A stretch of DNA of 64,000 nt from Solobacterium moorei (GTDB lineage: Bacteria; Bacillota_I; Bacilli_A; Erysipelotrichales; Erysipelotrichaceae), in contig NZ_AP028934.1 in assembly GCF_036323475.1 (NCBI RefSeq), positions 806,001-870,000 on the forward strand, given 5' to 3'. Position 1 is the stretch's first letter. Every line of letters starts with the position of its first letter. Shown piece after piece: positions 16,863 to 26,172 of this stretch. A model generated the notes under the pieces. That model was not told the DNA's origin, searched no databases, and was given only the letters and a program-made list of their open reading frames with translations. The position numbers were made by a program, and so were the translations under genes.

Positions 16863-17190
16863 AATAATATGGGTTAAATTCGTTGAAATCATTTGTCTCT
16901 AACAAACGAACATCATGTACTTCTGGTACTTCATCTAATAAGATAGCTTTAATACCATCGTTTAATGTGGAATCCATTACCATACACCCATTACATGCGC
17001 CTGTCATTGTTACTGTAACAACGCCATCAGCGTATCCCACTAAGAAGACATCACCGCCATCTGCTTGGATATATGGGCGAATCTTGTCCAACGTATGTTG
17101 AATGCGCTGTAACAGGTCCTTACGAACCGGATCAGTTTCTAGGGCAATTAGATCCGCACTGCTTTCAGAATAGAAATCTGTGTCACTCAT
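16861..17190 (-). CDS. NifU C-terminal-domain Fe-S scaffold protein
   Basis: 109 residues. The conserved core (about 27-95) has IRPYIQADGGDVFLVGY and the cluster-binding CNGC pair followed by TLNDGIK. It would carry nascent Fe-S clusters. The start at 17190 follows GGAAAGAGGCGG. It lies 17 bases downstream of the DUF212 gene, so the two may be cotranscribed. Confidence 0.88.
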   Translation of the reverse strand: MSDTDFYSESSADLIALETDPVRKDLLQRIQHTLDKIRPYIQADGGDVFLVGYADGVVTVTMTGACNGCMVMDSTLNDGIKAILLDEVPEVHDVRLLETNDFNEFNPYY

Positions 17191-17207
17191 TACTACCGCC
17201 TCTTTCC

Positions 17208-17678
17208 TTACTTTACAAGATAGAAAATGTACGCAACGATTAGTCCCCAAATAATACCGCCAACAACCTCGACCCAACGATGCCCAAGTACAGGTTTTAG
17301 CTTTGTTTTATAGATGGAGCTTTCAAATACGTGAGGATATCTCTCTTGTAAATCCTTGACTAATTGTTGCGTAACTTTGATGTTTTGTCCACTATAATAC
17401 CTCACATTTGCGGCATCATAGATAACAATAATGGCTAAGACAACGGTAATCGCAAATAGGGTTGAACTAAAACGCTCACGGAAGCCAACCGCTAGAGCAA
17501 GGGCAGAAACCATTGCACTATGCGAACTTGGAAAGCCACCACAAGCGACGGTTAAATTCCATTCCCAATCGTGTTCAGGCTCGACAATAAATGCACAAAT
17601 TGGTTTTAAAAGCTGTGCACTGATGGCCGCAAATATAGCACAAAATATAATATGTATCGTATTCAATGAAATTAACAT
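17208..17678 (-). CDS. Divergent PAP2-family (DUF212) membrane protein
   Basis: 156 residues. The phosphatase-like motifs GGFPSSHSAMVSALA (about 47-61), YDAANVRYYSGQ (about 87-98) and GHRWVEVVGG (about 131-140) match the DUF212 group. Three or four membrane spans. The substrate is not established. Confidence 0.88.
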   Translation of the reverse strand: MLISLNTIHIIFCAIFAAISAQLLKPICAFIVEPEHDWEWNLTVACGGFPSSHSAMVSALALAVGFRERFSSTLFAITVVLAIIVIYDAANVRYYSGQNIKVTQQLVKDLQERYPHVFESSIYKTKLKPVLGHRWVEVVGGIIWGLIVAYIFYLVK

Positions 17679-17754
17679 AATAAGCCTCTAGATAAAGTAT
17701 AGCACACATCTTTTCTTGAGTGTGCTATACTTAAGGACGATTGGAAATGCTAAA

Positions 17755-18123
17755 ATGATATACAAACCAGGACAGATTGTAGAAGGAAAAATAACAGGGA
17801 TTCAACCCTATGGTGCATTTGTAGCGCTGGAACATCATGTGAGTGGACTGATTCACATTTCTGAAATTAGCGATGGATTTGTGAAAGACATTTCAAAGTT
17901 TGTTACGGTTGGAGATGTTGTAAAGTTAAAAGTCTTGGAATGCGATGATAAGAGCAGTCATGTCAAGCTATCATTGAAAGCACTTCAGAAAACACACTCG
18001 AGAAATAGACGTAAACCGATGGGTCATAAACCAAGTTTACCGAACATGAAAATGGGTTTTCAGACAATCGCAAATGCTATGAGTGAATGGATTAAAGAGG
18101 CGAAGGAGACTATTTTAAAATGA
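17755..18123 (+). CDS. S1-domain RNA-binding protein (general stress protein 13-like)
   Basis: 122 residues with one S1 domain (about 1-72: GQIVEGKITGIQPYGAFVAL, SGLIHISEISDGFV) and a basic tail. Related YugI/CvfD proteins associate with ribosomes. The exact start is uncertain; ATG 17755 is preceded only by a weak TTGGA. The TGA overlaps the start of pgi. Confidence 0.85.
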   Translation: MIYKPGQIVEGKITGIQPYGAFVALEHHVSGLIHISEISDGFVKDISKFVTVGDVVKLKVLECDDKSSHVKLSLKALQKTHSRNRRKPMGHKPSLPNMKMGFQTIANAMSEWIKEAKETILK

Positions 18124-19400
18124 TGAAGTTAAATACATCACACGCTTTACTCAAGGAAAGTATTGAAAGCTATCAAGAAAAAGTTAATGAACTACACAAA
18201 GTAATTTTTGAAAGAACTGGTGCCGGCAACGACTTTATGGGATGGGTTGATTGGGCTGAAACATATGATAAGGCTGAATTTGAGCGCATCTTACAGGTTG
18301 CAGAGAAGGTAAAGGATAAAGCTGAAGTATTACTTGTATGTGGTATTGGTGGATCTTACTTAGGTGCACGTGCCGCAATCGAAATGATTCAAGGTTTATA
18401 TTCAGGAAATAAGACCGAAGTTATTTTTGTAGGTAATACGTTCTCATCTACATATATCGCACAAGTGTTAAAGCACATTCAAGATAAGAGCGTTGTTATG
18501 AACGTTATCTCTAAGTCTGGTACAACAACTGAAACTGCACTTGCTTTCCGTGTATTACGTGAATTCATGGAAAACAAATATGGCAAGGAAGAATGTAAGG
18601 AACGTATCATCGCTACTACAGATAAAGCACGTGGTACGCTAAAGGCATTAGCTGATAAAGAAGGCTACGAAACATTCGTTATCCCTGATGATATCGGTGG
18701 TAGATACTCTGTGATTACACCAGTAGGTTTAGTACCACTTGCAATCATGGGTGTAGATATCAAGAAAATCATGGCTGGTCTTTACGATGCATATAAAGAA
18801 TTAAATACAGCAGATCTTTCTAAGAACCCTGCATATCAATATGCTGTATGCAGACGTATCCTACAGAACCAAGGCTATGATGTAGAAATGTTTGTTGCAT
18901 ATGAACCACAGCTTGCAATGCTAGCAGAATGGTGGAAGCAGTTATTAGGTGAATCTGAAGGTAAGGATGGTAAGGGTATCTTGCCAGATAGCGCAAACTT
19001 CTCGACAGATTTACATAGTTTAGGACAGTTTATCCAAGAAGGTAAGAAGGTTCTATTCGAGACAATCCTAGAAGTAGAAAATCCTACAGAAGATCTACTT
19101 ATACCAACAGATGCAGAAAATAGCGATCAGATGAACTACCTCGCTGGTAAGTCATATGATTGGGTCAATAAGATGGCTTGTCTTGGCACAATAGAAGCTC
19201 ACGAGGTAACTGGTGGAGTTCCTAACTTAATCATCTCTATTCCGGATATGAAGGAATACTCATTCGGTTATCTCTGTTACTTCTTCTTCATCGCTACTGC
19301 GATGACTTGCTATATGATTGATATCAACCCATTCAATCAGCCAGGTGTAGAAATCTACAAGAAGAATATGTTCCGCTTATTAGGTAAGCCTACTAAGTAA
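18120..19400 (+). CDS. pgi: Glucose-6-phosphate isomerase
   Basis: Interconverts glucose-6-phosphate and fructose-6-phosphate. 426 residues, normal for the bacterial short form. GIGGSYLGARAA (about 75-86), SKSGTTTETALAFR (about 130-143) and the C-terminal GGVPN segment are present. Start overlaps the S1 gene stop by the ATGA arrangement, indicating coupling. Confidence 0.97.
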   Translation: MMKLNTSHALLKESIESYQEKVNELHKVIFERTGAGNDFMGWVDWAETYDKAEFERILQVAEKVKDKAEVLLVCGIGGSYLGARAAIEMIQGLYSGNKTEVIFVGNTFSSTYIAQVLKHIQDKSVVMNVISKSGTTTETALAFRVLREFMENKYGKEECKERIIATTDKARGTLKALADKEGYETFVIPDDIGGRYSVITPVGLVPLAIMGVDIKKIMAGLYDAYKELNTADLSKNPAYQYAVCRRILQNQGYDVEMFVAYEPQLAMLAEWWKQLLGESEGKDGKGILPDSANFSTDLHSLGQFIQEGKKVLFETILEVENPTEDLLIPTDAENSDQMNYLAGKSYDWVNKMACLGTIEAHEVTGGVPNLIISIPDMKEYSFGYLCYFFFIATAMTCYMIDINPFNQPGVEIYKKNMFRLLGKPTK

Positions 19401-19458
19401 GTCTTTAAGAGGAAGAAATTCCTCTTTTGCTTTTATGGATAGAAAGGATGGTGTATGT

Positions 19459-20823
19459 ATGTCTACAGTGAATCAAGAGGCACATTATCGTCGCATGACA
19501 CAAGATTCAATACCTCATTTAATTACACAATTAGCAATCCCGACGATTATATCGATGCTTGTAACGAGTATTTATAATATGGCAGATACTTATTTTGTAG
19601 GTACAATCAGTACCTCAGCAAGTGGTGCGACTGGTATCGTATTTAGTTTGATGTCCATTCTACAGGCCTTTGGATTTATGTTTGGACATGGTGCAGGTGC
19701 GAATATCTCACAACAATTGGGCTCAAAGAATGTAGAGAAGGCTAGAATATACGCCTCAACAAGTTTCTTTCTTTCTATTTTTGTTGGTGCGGTCGTGATG
19801 GTAATTGGACTTATCTTTATGGATCCAATGATGCGTTTGATGGGTAGTACAGATACTATTCTTCCTTACGCAAGAATATATGCCTTCTATATCTTACTTG
19901 CAGGCATGGCGATGACGTCGAGTTGTGTGTTAAACAATATTTTGCGTTATGAAGGGAAAGCCTTTTATGCGATGATTGGTCTAACACTTGGTGGTGTCTT
20001 GAATATCTTTGGTGATTATATCTTAGTCCGTATATTTCATATGGGTATTGCTGGTGCAGGTCTTAGTACAACAGTCTCACAATATATTAGTATGTTTGTA
20101 CTAGTATTACCTTATCTACAAGGCAAAACACAAAGTCGTTTACAACCAAAATATGTATCATGCAAGCCTAAAATTTTGAATCGTATCTTTTCGACAGGAC
20201 TACCATCTCTGAGTCGACAAGGATTAAATTCACTTTCTACAATGGTATTAAATACTACATCTGCGATGTATGGTGATGCGGCTGTTGCAGGCATTTCTAT
20301 CGCAACACGTATTGTGTCATTCTTATTCTGTGTTGCGCTTGGTATTGGTCAAGGATTCCAGCCTGTTAGTGCATTTAACTATGGAGCAAAAATATATAGT
20401 CGTGTAAAGAATGGTTTCTACTTTACACTCAAGAGTGGTACTGCATTGATGGTGATTCTTGCGGTAATTGCATTTACATTCTCAGGACAATTTGTTGCAC
20501 TATTTAGAGATGATCCTGATGTTATTGCAGTTGGTACAACGGCATTACGTTTCCAATGTGTATCATTAGTATTAATGCCGATGACGATGTATGGAAATAT
20601 GCTATTCCAGTCAATCTCATGTAGTGCTGTTGCGACATTTCTAGCAATGTTACGTAGTGGGCTCGTTCTAATTCCTGCTGTCATCATCTTGCATGCATGT
20701 TTTGGAATAACAGGTATTGAAGCGGCACAATCTGTAAGTGAGATTACGACAGCGATTATTTCGTTACCGTTTATTCTTTACCTATTTAAAACGTTTCCAG
20801 AAGATGGAAGAGATATCATATAA
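19459..20823 (+). CDS. MATE family efflux transporter
   Basis: 454 residues, about twelve membrane spans. MATE features include PTIISMLVTSIYNMADTYFVG near residues 25-45 and a pseudo-repeat in the second half. It likely exports drugs or metabolites using an ion gradient. Start chosen at ATG 19459 after GAAAGGATGG. Confidence 0.92.
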   Translation: MSTVNQEAHYRRMTQDSIPHLITQLAIPTIISMLVTSIYNMADTYFVGTISTSASGATGIVFSLMSILQAFGFMFGHGAGANISQQLGSKNVEKARIYASTSFFLSIFVGAVVMVIGLIFMDPMMRLMGSTDTILPYARIYAFYILLAGMAMTSSCVLNNILRYEGKAFYAMIGLTLGGVLNIFGDYILVRIFHMGIAGAGLSTTVSQYISMFVLVLPYLQGKTQSRLQPKYVSCKPKILNRIFSTGLPSLSRQGLNSLSTMVLNTTSAMYGDAAVAGISIATRIVSFLFCVALGIGQGFQPVSAFNYGAKIYSRVKNGFYFTLKSGTALMVILAVIAFTFSGQFVALFRDDPDVIAVGTTALRFQCVSLVLMPMTMYGNMLFQSISCSAVATFLAMLRSGLVLIPAVIILHACFGITGIEAAQSVSEITTAIISLPFILYLFKTFPEDGRDII

Positions 20824-20847
20824 AAAGCGATGGGTTCATCGCTTTTT
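20822..20847. terminator. Bidirectional terminator between the MATE gene and apbE
   Basis: AAAAAGCGATG-GGTT-CATCGCTTTTT is a perfect 11-bp hairpin between the two convergent genes. Confidence 0.88.
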
Positions 20848-20851
20848 ATAT

Positions 20852-22006
20852 CTAATAAGTAATAATGTCTTTTAAGCCTTCGCTTGCTACAACGTAATAG
20901 CCGTTTGTTTCTTTACCATCACCTTGTTTCTTTGCTGGATCCATGACCCATACTGCATTTGCTTTTTTGCCAGTTGCTTTCTTGTAAGCTTCAAGTACTT
21001 TCTTTCCATCTTCGATGGAGAGTGTAAATAGTGTTGTACTTAAGCAATCAGCTACACCAGAATCTTCTGTGAAGATGGTGACACTACGGTAATGCGTAGC
21101 AGGATAATTTGTGGATGGATCAATAATGTGGTGATAACTATTACCATCTGTTGCGATATAGAAGCGCTCATAGTCTCCGCTTGTAACAAAGGAGAAGGAG
21201 CCTTTGGAAGAGATTAGCGCAAGACCATTCGGTAAAGCGCCTTCAGGATCGGCAATACCCACATTCCATGTATTTCCATCAGGTTTATCATTCACTGTAC
21301 GAATGTTTCTACCAACATTGAAGTAACCTGCTTGCATATGTTGACCTACTTCTTCAGCAACTAATTCGGTCGCATATCCTTTTGCAATACCACCAACATC
21401 GAATGACTGACATGGTTGTGTGATATATACTGTGCTTTCTTCATCGTTAATTACAACGTTATCCCAACCCTTACAACCTGCAGCTTGTGTAAGTTCTTCC
21501 TCTGGTGGAAGATTGCCAAGCTGTTTTTCGGCGTTGAGTTTAATACCTTCTTCACGATACTTATGCCAAACCTTAAGAAGGGCGCCCATGGTAATATCAA
21601 ATTCACCATTGGAATAATCGTAGAACGCTTTTGCCATATGCAACATGTCAATAATTGGCTTATCAACCTTGACTGGTTTGATACCAGCGTTATCATTGAC
21701 TGTCTTTAGGTTATTGATACCATCGTAGTCGTTATAAATATCAAATAATTGGTTGTAATAACGAAGTAGGATAGTGCTGTCCTTAAAATGAGTGGCTGCA
21801 GAATCTGTATTTGTTGTATATTCCATGTAACTATAGATTGTATCGAAACCTACATCAGAACTCACATTTTCATATTTGGCTAGGGTTTCACTGTTGTTTG
21901 AAGTGTTGTTAGAAGTGCTGTTTTTACTCTCTTTTGTTGTACAGCCAGCAAGTAGTGTACAAACGCTTAATGTGCTAACTAATAATTTTGTAATTTTTCT
22001 TTTCAT
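20852..22006 (-). CDS. apbE: FAD:protein FMN transferase, lipoprotein form
   Basis: 384 residues. Lipobox LLAGC near residue 22 places it on the outer membrane face. ApbE attaches FMN to threonine in S/T-GAT motifs of Rnf and Nqr subunits. DVGGIAKGYATELV and the C-terminal VADCLSTTLF motif are visible. A segment normally near NLGGN reads NVGRN. It is transcribed away from the rnf operon from a shared intergenic region, and its substrates are probably RnfD and RnfG. Confidence 0.93.
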   Translation of the reverse strand: MKRKITKLLVSTLSVCTLLAGCTTKESKNSTSNNTSNNSETLAKYENVSSDVGFDTIYSYMEYTTNTDSAATHFKDSTILLRYYNQLFDIYNDYDGINNLKTVNDNAGIKPVKVDKPIIDMLHMAKAFYDYSNGEFDITMGALLKVWHKYREEGIKLNAEKQLGNLPPEEELTQAAGCKGWDNVVINDEESTVYITQPCQSFDVGGIAKGYATELVAEEVGQHMQAGYFNVGRNIRTVNDKPDGNTWNVGIADPEGALPNGLALISSKGSFSFVTSGDYERFYIATDGNSYHHIIDPSTNYPATHYRSVTIFTEDSGVADCLSTTLFTLSIEDGKKVLEAYKKATGKKANAVWVMDPAKKQGDGKETNGYYVVASEGLKDIITY

Positions 22007-22032
22007 ATCTAAACTATATCATAAAAGCCATC

Positions 22033-22061
22033 TTACTGTTAATGTGGGAATATGTTATAAT
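22033..22061 (+). promoter_or_regulatory. Candidate rnf operon promoter
   Basis: TTACTG (22033-22038), 17 bases, TATAAT (22056-22061), 37 bases before the rnfC start. Confidence 0.5.
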
Positions 22062-22097
22062 TCTGAATGATTTCAAATGAGGAAAGGAAAGAAAATT

Positions 22098-23405
22098 ATG
22101 TCAATATTTACAGGACCAATGAAGCTTCATTTAAATGGACATAAGGATTGGACACTTCATAAAGAAGTATTGAAGTCTATCGATCCAGATGTTGTTTGGA
22201 TTCCACTTGTAAACGGTGCTGCCCCATGTCAACCACTTGTTCAAGTTGGAGATGAAGTTAAGATTGGACAAAAGATAGCAGAAAGAAATGATGCATTCTA
22301 TTTACCACTCTTTGCGTCTGTTTCAGGTACTGTTACAGGTATCGAAAAGTTCTTGGGTGCAGGTGGTACAATGATTGACCATTTACGTATTCAAAATGAT
22401 CACAAGCATACAGTAGAACGTGCGTTTGCGAAATTTGATTATGAAAAGGCTAGCTGGCAGGAATTACATGCATTCGCCAAGGATTCCGGTATGCTTGGTT
22501 TAGGTGGTGCTGGATTTCCGTCTTATGTAAAGTATAACAAGCCAGAGAATGTTGACCTCTTTATCGTTAATGCGGTTGAGTGTGAACCATTCTTAACATC
22601 AGATTATAAAAATATTGAAGAAAACATGGACTTACTCAAGATAGGTACACTTGCGTTCTTCAAGATGAGTAATGCAAAGGCTGGTTGTGTCGCAATCAAG
22701 GAAGATAAGAAGGAACAGATTGCCCAATTACAAGAAACCTTTAAGGGAACACCAATTGAGGTGCGTATCGTTCCTAACGTTTACCCAATGGGTTGGGAAA
22801 GAGCGCTTGTATACCAGTTAACAAAGAAGCGTTATGACAGATTGCCGATCGAAGCAGGTTGTATTGTTAACAACGCATCTACAGCGATTGCATTTGGTAA
22901 TGCGATTGTAAATGGTATGCCAGTTACACATAAGTACTTAACTGTATCCGGTGATGCGGTTAAGAATCCACAGAATGTATATGTTCCTGTTGGAACAAAG
23001 GTACATGAGATTATCGACGCTGTTGGTGGATATAAAGATGGTGTGGATGATGTAGTGTTACTCGCTGGTGGACCAATGATGGGCCGTGCAGTTCCTAACG
23101 ATCAATTCGTAGTAATGGCACAGAACAATGGTCTTACAATTCAGAAGTATGAAAAGCCAGATACAGTTGCTTGTTTACGTTGTGGACGTTGTACGGAAAC
23201 ATGTCCATCTGGATTACAACCAGTACGTATCGCTTCTGAACATAAGTCTGTAGACTATGATACATTAATGCGTTTGGATGTAATGAACTGTATTGAATGC
23301 GGTCTATGTACATATGTATGTCCATCTAAGATTGAAGTAACTGAGAATGTTAGACGTGCAAAGACATTTGTGCGTGCAAAACTAGCATCACAGGCAAAGA
23401 AATAG
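22098..23405 (+). CDS. rnfC: Rnf complex subunit RnfC
   Basis: 435-residue NADH-side subunit of the ion-translocating ferredoxin:NAD+ oxidoreductase. Glycine-rich LGLGGAGFPSYVK motif near 134-146 for NADH/flavin binding, and two 4Fe-4S motifs (CLRCGRCTETCP and CIECGLCTYVCP) near 365-410. GAGGAAAGG selects ATG 22098. First gene of the operon. Confidence 0.96.
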   Translation: MSIFTGPMKLHLNGHKDWTLHKEVLKSIDPDVVWIPLVNGAAPCQPLVQVGDEVKIGQKIAERNDAFYLPLFASVSGTVTGIEKFLGAGGTMIDHLRIQNDHKHTVERAFAKFDYEKASWQELHAFAKDSGMLGLGGAGFPSYVKYNKPENVDLFIVNAVECEPFLTSDYKNIEENMDLLKIGTLAFFKMSNAKAGCVAIKEDKKEQIAQLQETFKGTPIEVRIVPNVYPMGWERALVYQLTKKRYDRLPIEAGCIVNNASTAIAFGNAIVNGMPVTHKYLTVSGDAVKNPQNVYVPVGTKVHEIIDAVGGYKDGVDDVVLLAGGPMMGRAVPNDQFVVMAQNNGLTIQKYEKPDTVACLRCGRCTETCPSGLQPVRIASEHKSVDYDTLMRLDVMNCIECGLCTYVCPSKIEVTENVRRAKTFVRAKLASQAKK

Positions 23406-23417
23406 GAGGCAGGAAAA

Positions 23418-25214
23418 ATGAAATTTTCATATAAAGTAGCGCCTAACTATGCGGCTAAACAATCCACAACAGGTATTATGTTGGAACTTAGCTTAGCTTT
23501 GGTTGTTGTGACAGTTGCTTCTGCAATCTGGTATGGAATGACAGGCGGTGCTGAATTAGGTATTCGTGTTATTCTACTATCTATCGCTGCTGTAGTAACT
23601 GCATTGTGTACTGAAACATTGTACTTACTTGCAAGAAAGAAAAAGGACATCGCAAAAGAATTGTTACATTCCTATGGTTGGGTAACAGGTTTAATTATTC
23701 CATTAATTACAAGAATTAATGTTAGTTTCTACGCAATTATTATTGCGACTGCAATTGCAATCTTGTTTGGTAAGATGTTATTTGGTGGATTTGGTCAAAA
23801 CATTTTTAACCCAGCAGCATTTGCTGAGGCAATTATCATGAACTCATTTAGTGCAAGTGTTGCAGCTGATATTCAAACAGGTGCTACACCATTAGCAGCT
23901 ATGAAGTCGTATGGTTGGGTAGTTGATGGCAGTGCATTACAAAATGTATTAGGTCAATTTGGCAACTTATCCGGCATGTTCTTAGGAAACTATCAGAGTG
24001 CTATCGGTGGATCATGTGCATTATTATTAATTCTCGTGGCAGTATATCTCATTGCTAGACGTATTATTGACTATCGTTTAACAGTGACGTATATCGTAAC
24101 AGTATTCGTGGTATCTCTTATTGTTGGTTTGATGCATGGTGCAGGCATTGAATACGCAATCGTTAACGTATTAATGGGTGGGGTATTATTCGCTGGCGTG
24201 TTCATGTTAACAGACCCAGTTACTTCACCAGTATCAATCCCTGGTAGATATGTTTTTGCAGTAGGTGCCGCAGCTCTTACATTGATTATCCGATGGAAGT
24301 CTAACTTACCAGATGGTGCGTTATTCTCCATCTTGATTATGAATATGCTAACGCCTGCAATTGATCAGTTACTTGATGGAAGCCAGATTAAGGATGCAGC
24401 AAAGATTGCACGTAAGGCGGTTATCGCAATGTGTGTATTCTTAATAGCAGTTCTTCTTGTTGGATCAAGTTTAGTAGCAAAGACTCCAGCAGCTGCTGAA
24501 GAACCTAAGAAGGACGATAAGCCAGTGGAAACAGTAGCATTAAGTGCAGAAGACTATAGCGAAAATAACGCAGAGTGCACAGAAACAAGTAATGATGGTG
24601 CAACTGCAGTATATGCATGTAAGGCAAAGGGATTTGAAGGTGTTAACGAAGCTACAGTTACAATTGATGTAGCGAAGAAGACAGTTGTATCCATTGCGGT
24701 TATTAAGTTTAGTGATACGGAAGAGGTTGGTGATCAAGCTACTACAGAAGAACAACTTAAGAAATATGTTGGTGCAACTGCAGATAGTAAGATTGATTCA
24801 ACAACAGGAGCAACATTTACAAGTAAGTCACTACGTGCAATGATTGCGAAGGTATTAAAGTCTGCTTCCGCAGTAGCATTAGGTAAAGAAGATTTTAAAG
24901 AAAACAAAGCAGAATGTTCAGAAACAAGTAATGATGGCACAATCGCTGTCTATGCATGTAAGGCACATGGCTTTGAAGGTGTAAACGAAGCAACAGTTAC
25001 AGTAGATATAGCTAGCAAGTCCGTCAAGAGTATCGAAGTAACAAAGTTTAGCGATACAGAAGACGTAGGCGACCAAGCAACAAAAGCAGCTGAGTTAGAT
25101 AAGTACAAGGGAGTAACACTCGAAAGTAAAGTGGACTCTACAACAGGAGCAACATTTACAAGTACATCACTCAGAGCGATGATTACAACAGCCCTACAGG
25201 CTGCAACAAAGTAA
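23418..25214 (+). CDS. rnfD: RnfD fused to two C-terminal FMN-binding domains
   Basis: Residues 1 to about 355 form the membrane subunit RnfD, with about nine spans and the flavinylation motif TGATPLA near 156. RnfD normally ends there. Here a linker is followed by two FMN_bind-like domains (about 374-485 and 490-598). Each has a Cys-x(n)-Cys pair (AEC...YAC) and the motif DSTTGATFTS, a typical covalent FMN site. The two domains are roughly 70% alike, and the second is identical at the DNA level to the end of rnfG. AGGAGGC precedes the start. Confidence 0.93.
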   Translation: MKFSYKVAPNYAAKQSTTGIMLELSLALVVVTVASAIWYGMTGGAELGIRVILLSIAAVVTALCTETLYLLARKKKDIAKELLHSYGWVTGLIIPLITRINVSFYAIIIATAIAILFGKMLFGGFGQNIFNPAAFAEAIIMNSFSASVAADIQTGATPLAAMKSYGWVVDGSALQNVLGQFGNLSGMFLGNYQSAIGGSCALLLILVAVYLIARRIIDYRLTVTYIVTVFVVSLIVGLMHGAGIEYAIVNVLMGGVLFAGVFMLTDPVTSPVSIPGRYVFAVGAAALTLIIRWKSNLPDGALFSILIMNMLTPAIDQLLDGSQIKDAAKIARKAVIAMCVFLIAVLLVGSSLVAKTPAAAEEPKKDDKPVETVALSAEDYSENNAECTETSNDGATAVYACKAKGFEGVNEATVTIDVAKKTVVSIAVIKFSDTEEVGDQATTEEQLKKYVGATADSKIDSTTGATFTSKSLRAMIAKVLKSASAVALGKEDFKENKAECSETSNDGTIAVYACKAHGFEGVNEATVTVDIASKSVKSIEVTKFSDTEDVGDQATKAAELDKYKGVTLESKVDSTTGATFTSTSLRAMITTALQAATK

Positions 25215-25216
25215 GG
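24897..25216 (+). repeat. 320-bp direct repeat, copy 1 (end of rnfD)
   Basis: Base-for-base identical, by reading, to 25845-26164. It covers most of one FMN-binding domain, the stop codon and the next GG. The copies are 948 bp apart in the same orientation. Confidence 0.95.
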
Positions 25217-25226
25217 GGGTGCTCGT

Positions 25227-26162
25227 ATGAAAATTGATAAGACTTCAGGAGTATATAAAGCATGCATGCTTGGTATTCTCTGTGCTGTATGTGGAATTCT
25301 ACTATCAACAGTAAATGCGATTACCGCTCCTATTATTGAAGAAAACGCATTGGCATCTGTTAAGTCATCGCTTGAAATAATTTATCCAGGAGCAACATTT
25401 ACAGATGTTACAGAAGACAAGATTGGTCTTCTTGAATTAAAAGATGGTGAAGATACTCTCATCGATGGTATTTACAACGCTGAAGGTAAGGGAACGATCT
25501 TTACATTACATTCTACGGGTTATAACGCCGATGGATTTAAGTTTATGATTGCGTATAACAATGATGGCTCCATTGGTGGATATAGTGTGCTAGAACAAGC
25601 TGAAACAGCTGGTAAGGGTGATAAGGCATTTAAGGATCCATATGTAAGTGATGTATTAAAACTTACCTCTTCTGATACAATGCCACTCATCACTGGTGCA
25701 ACAATTACAACTACTGCAGTGGGGAAAGCGGTTGATCAAGCTAGACAAGTATTCAATAAGATGAATAACATCTCTTACGATGAAAATGCGACAGCTACAC
25801 CTGCTCCAAAAGCAGAGCCTGTTGAACTAGCAAAGGAAGACTTCAAAGAAAACAAAGCAGAATGTTCAGAAACAAGTAATGATGGCACAATCGCTGTCTA
25901 TGCATGTAAGGCACATGGCTTTGAAGGTGTAAACGAAGCAACAGTTACAGTAGATATAGCTAGCAAGTCCGTCAAGAGTATCGAAGTAACAAAGTTTAGC
26001 GATACAGAAGACGTAGGCGACCAAGCAACAAAAGCAGCTGAGTTAGATAAGTACAAGGGAGTAACACTCGAAAGTAAAGTGGACTCTACAACAGGAGCAA
26101 CATTTACAAGTACATCACTCAGAGCGATGATTACAACAGCCCTACAGGCTGCAACAAAGTAA
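25227..26162 (+). CDS. rnfG: RnfG with an extra C-terminal FMN-binding domain
   Basis: 311 residues. The N-terminal membrane anchor and first FMN domain (to about 175, flavinylation motif ITGATIT) are ordinary RnfG. A Thr/Pro/Ala linker (about 188-200) leads to a second FMN domain with DSTTGATFTS, identical to the RnfD terminal domain. Its linker and flanks differ from those of rnfD, so the repeat edges are sharp. Confidence 0.94.
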   Translation: MKIDKTSGVYKACMLGILCAVCGILLSTVNAITAPIIEENALASVKSSLEIIYPGATFTDVTEDKIGLLELKDGEDTLIDGIYNAEGKGTIFTLHSTGYNADGFKFMIAYNNDGSIGGYSVLEQAETAGKGDKAFKDPYVSDVLKLTSSDTMPLITGATITTTAVGKAVDQARQVFNKMNNISYDENATATPAPKAEPVELAKEDFKENKAECSETSNDGTIAVYACKAHGFEGVNEATVTVDIASKSVKSIEVTKFSDTEDVGDQATKAAELDKYKGVTLESKVDSTTGATFTSTSLRAMITTALQAATK

Positions 26163-26164
26163 GG
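25845..26164 (+). repeat. 320-bp direct repeat, copy 2 (end of rnfG)
   Basis: Identical to 24897-25216. Silent positions match as well, so the copies are recent or kept alike by gene conversion. Confidence 0.95.
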
Positions 26165-26172
26165 AGGAAGGT

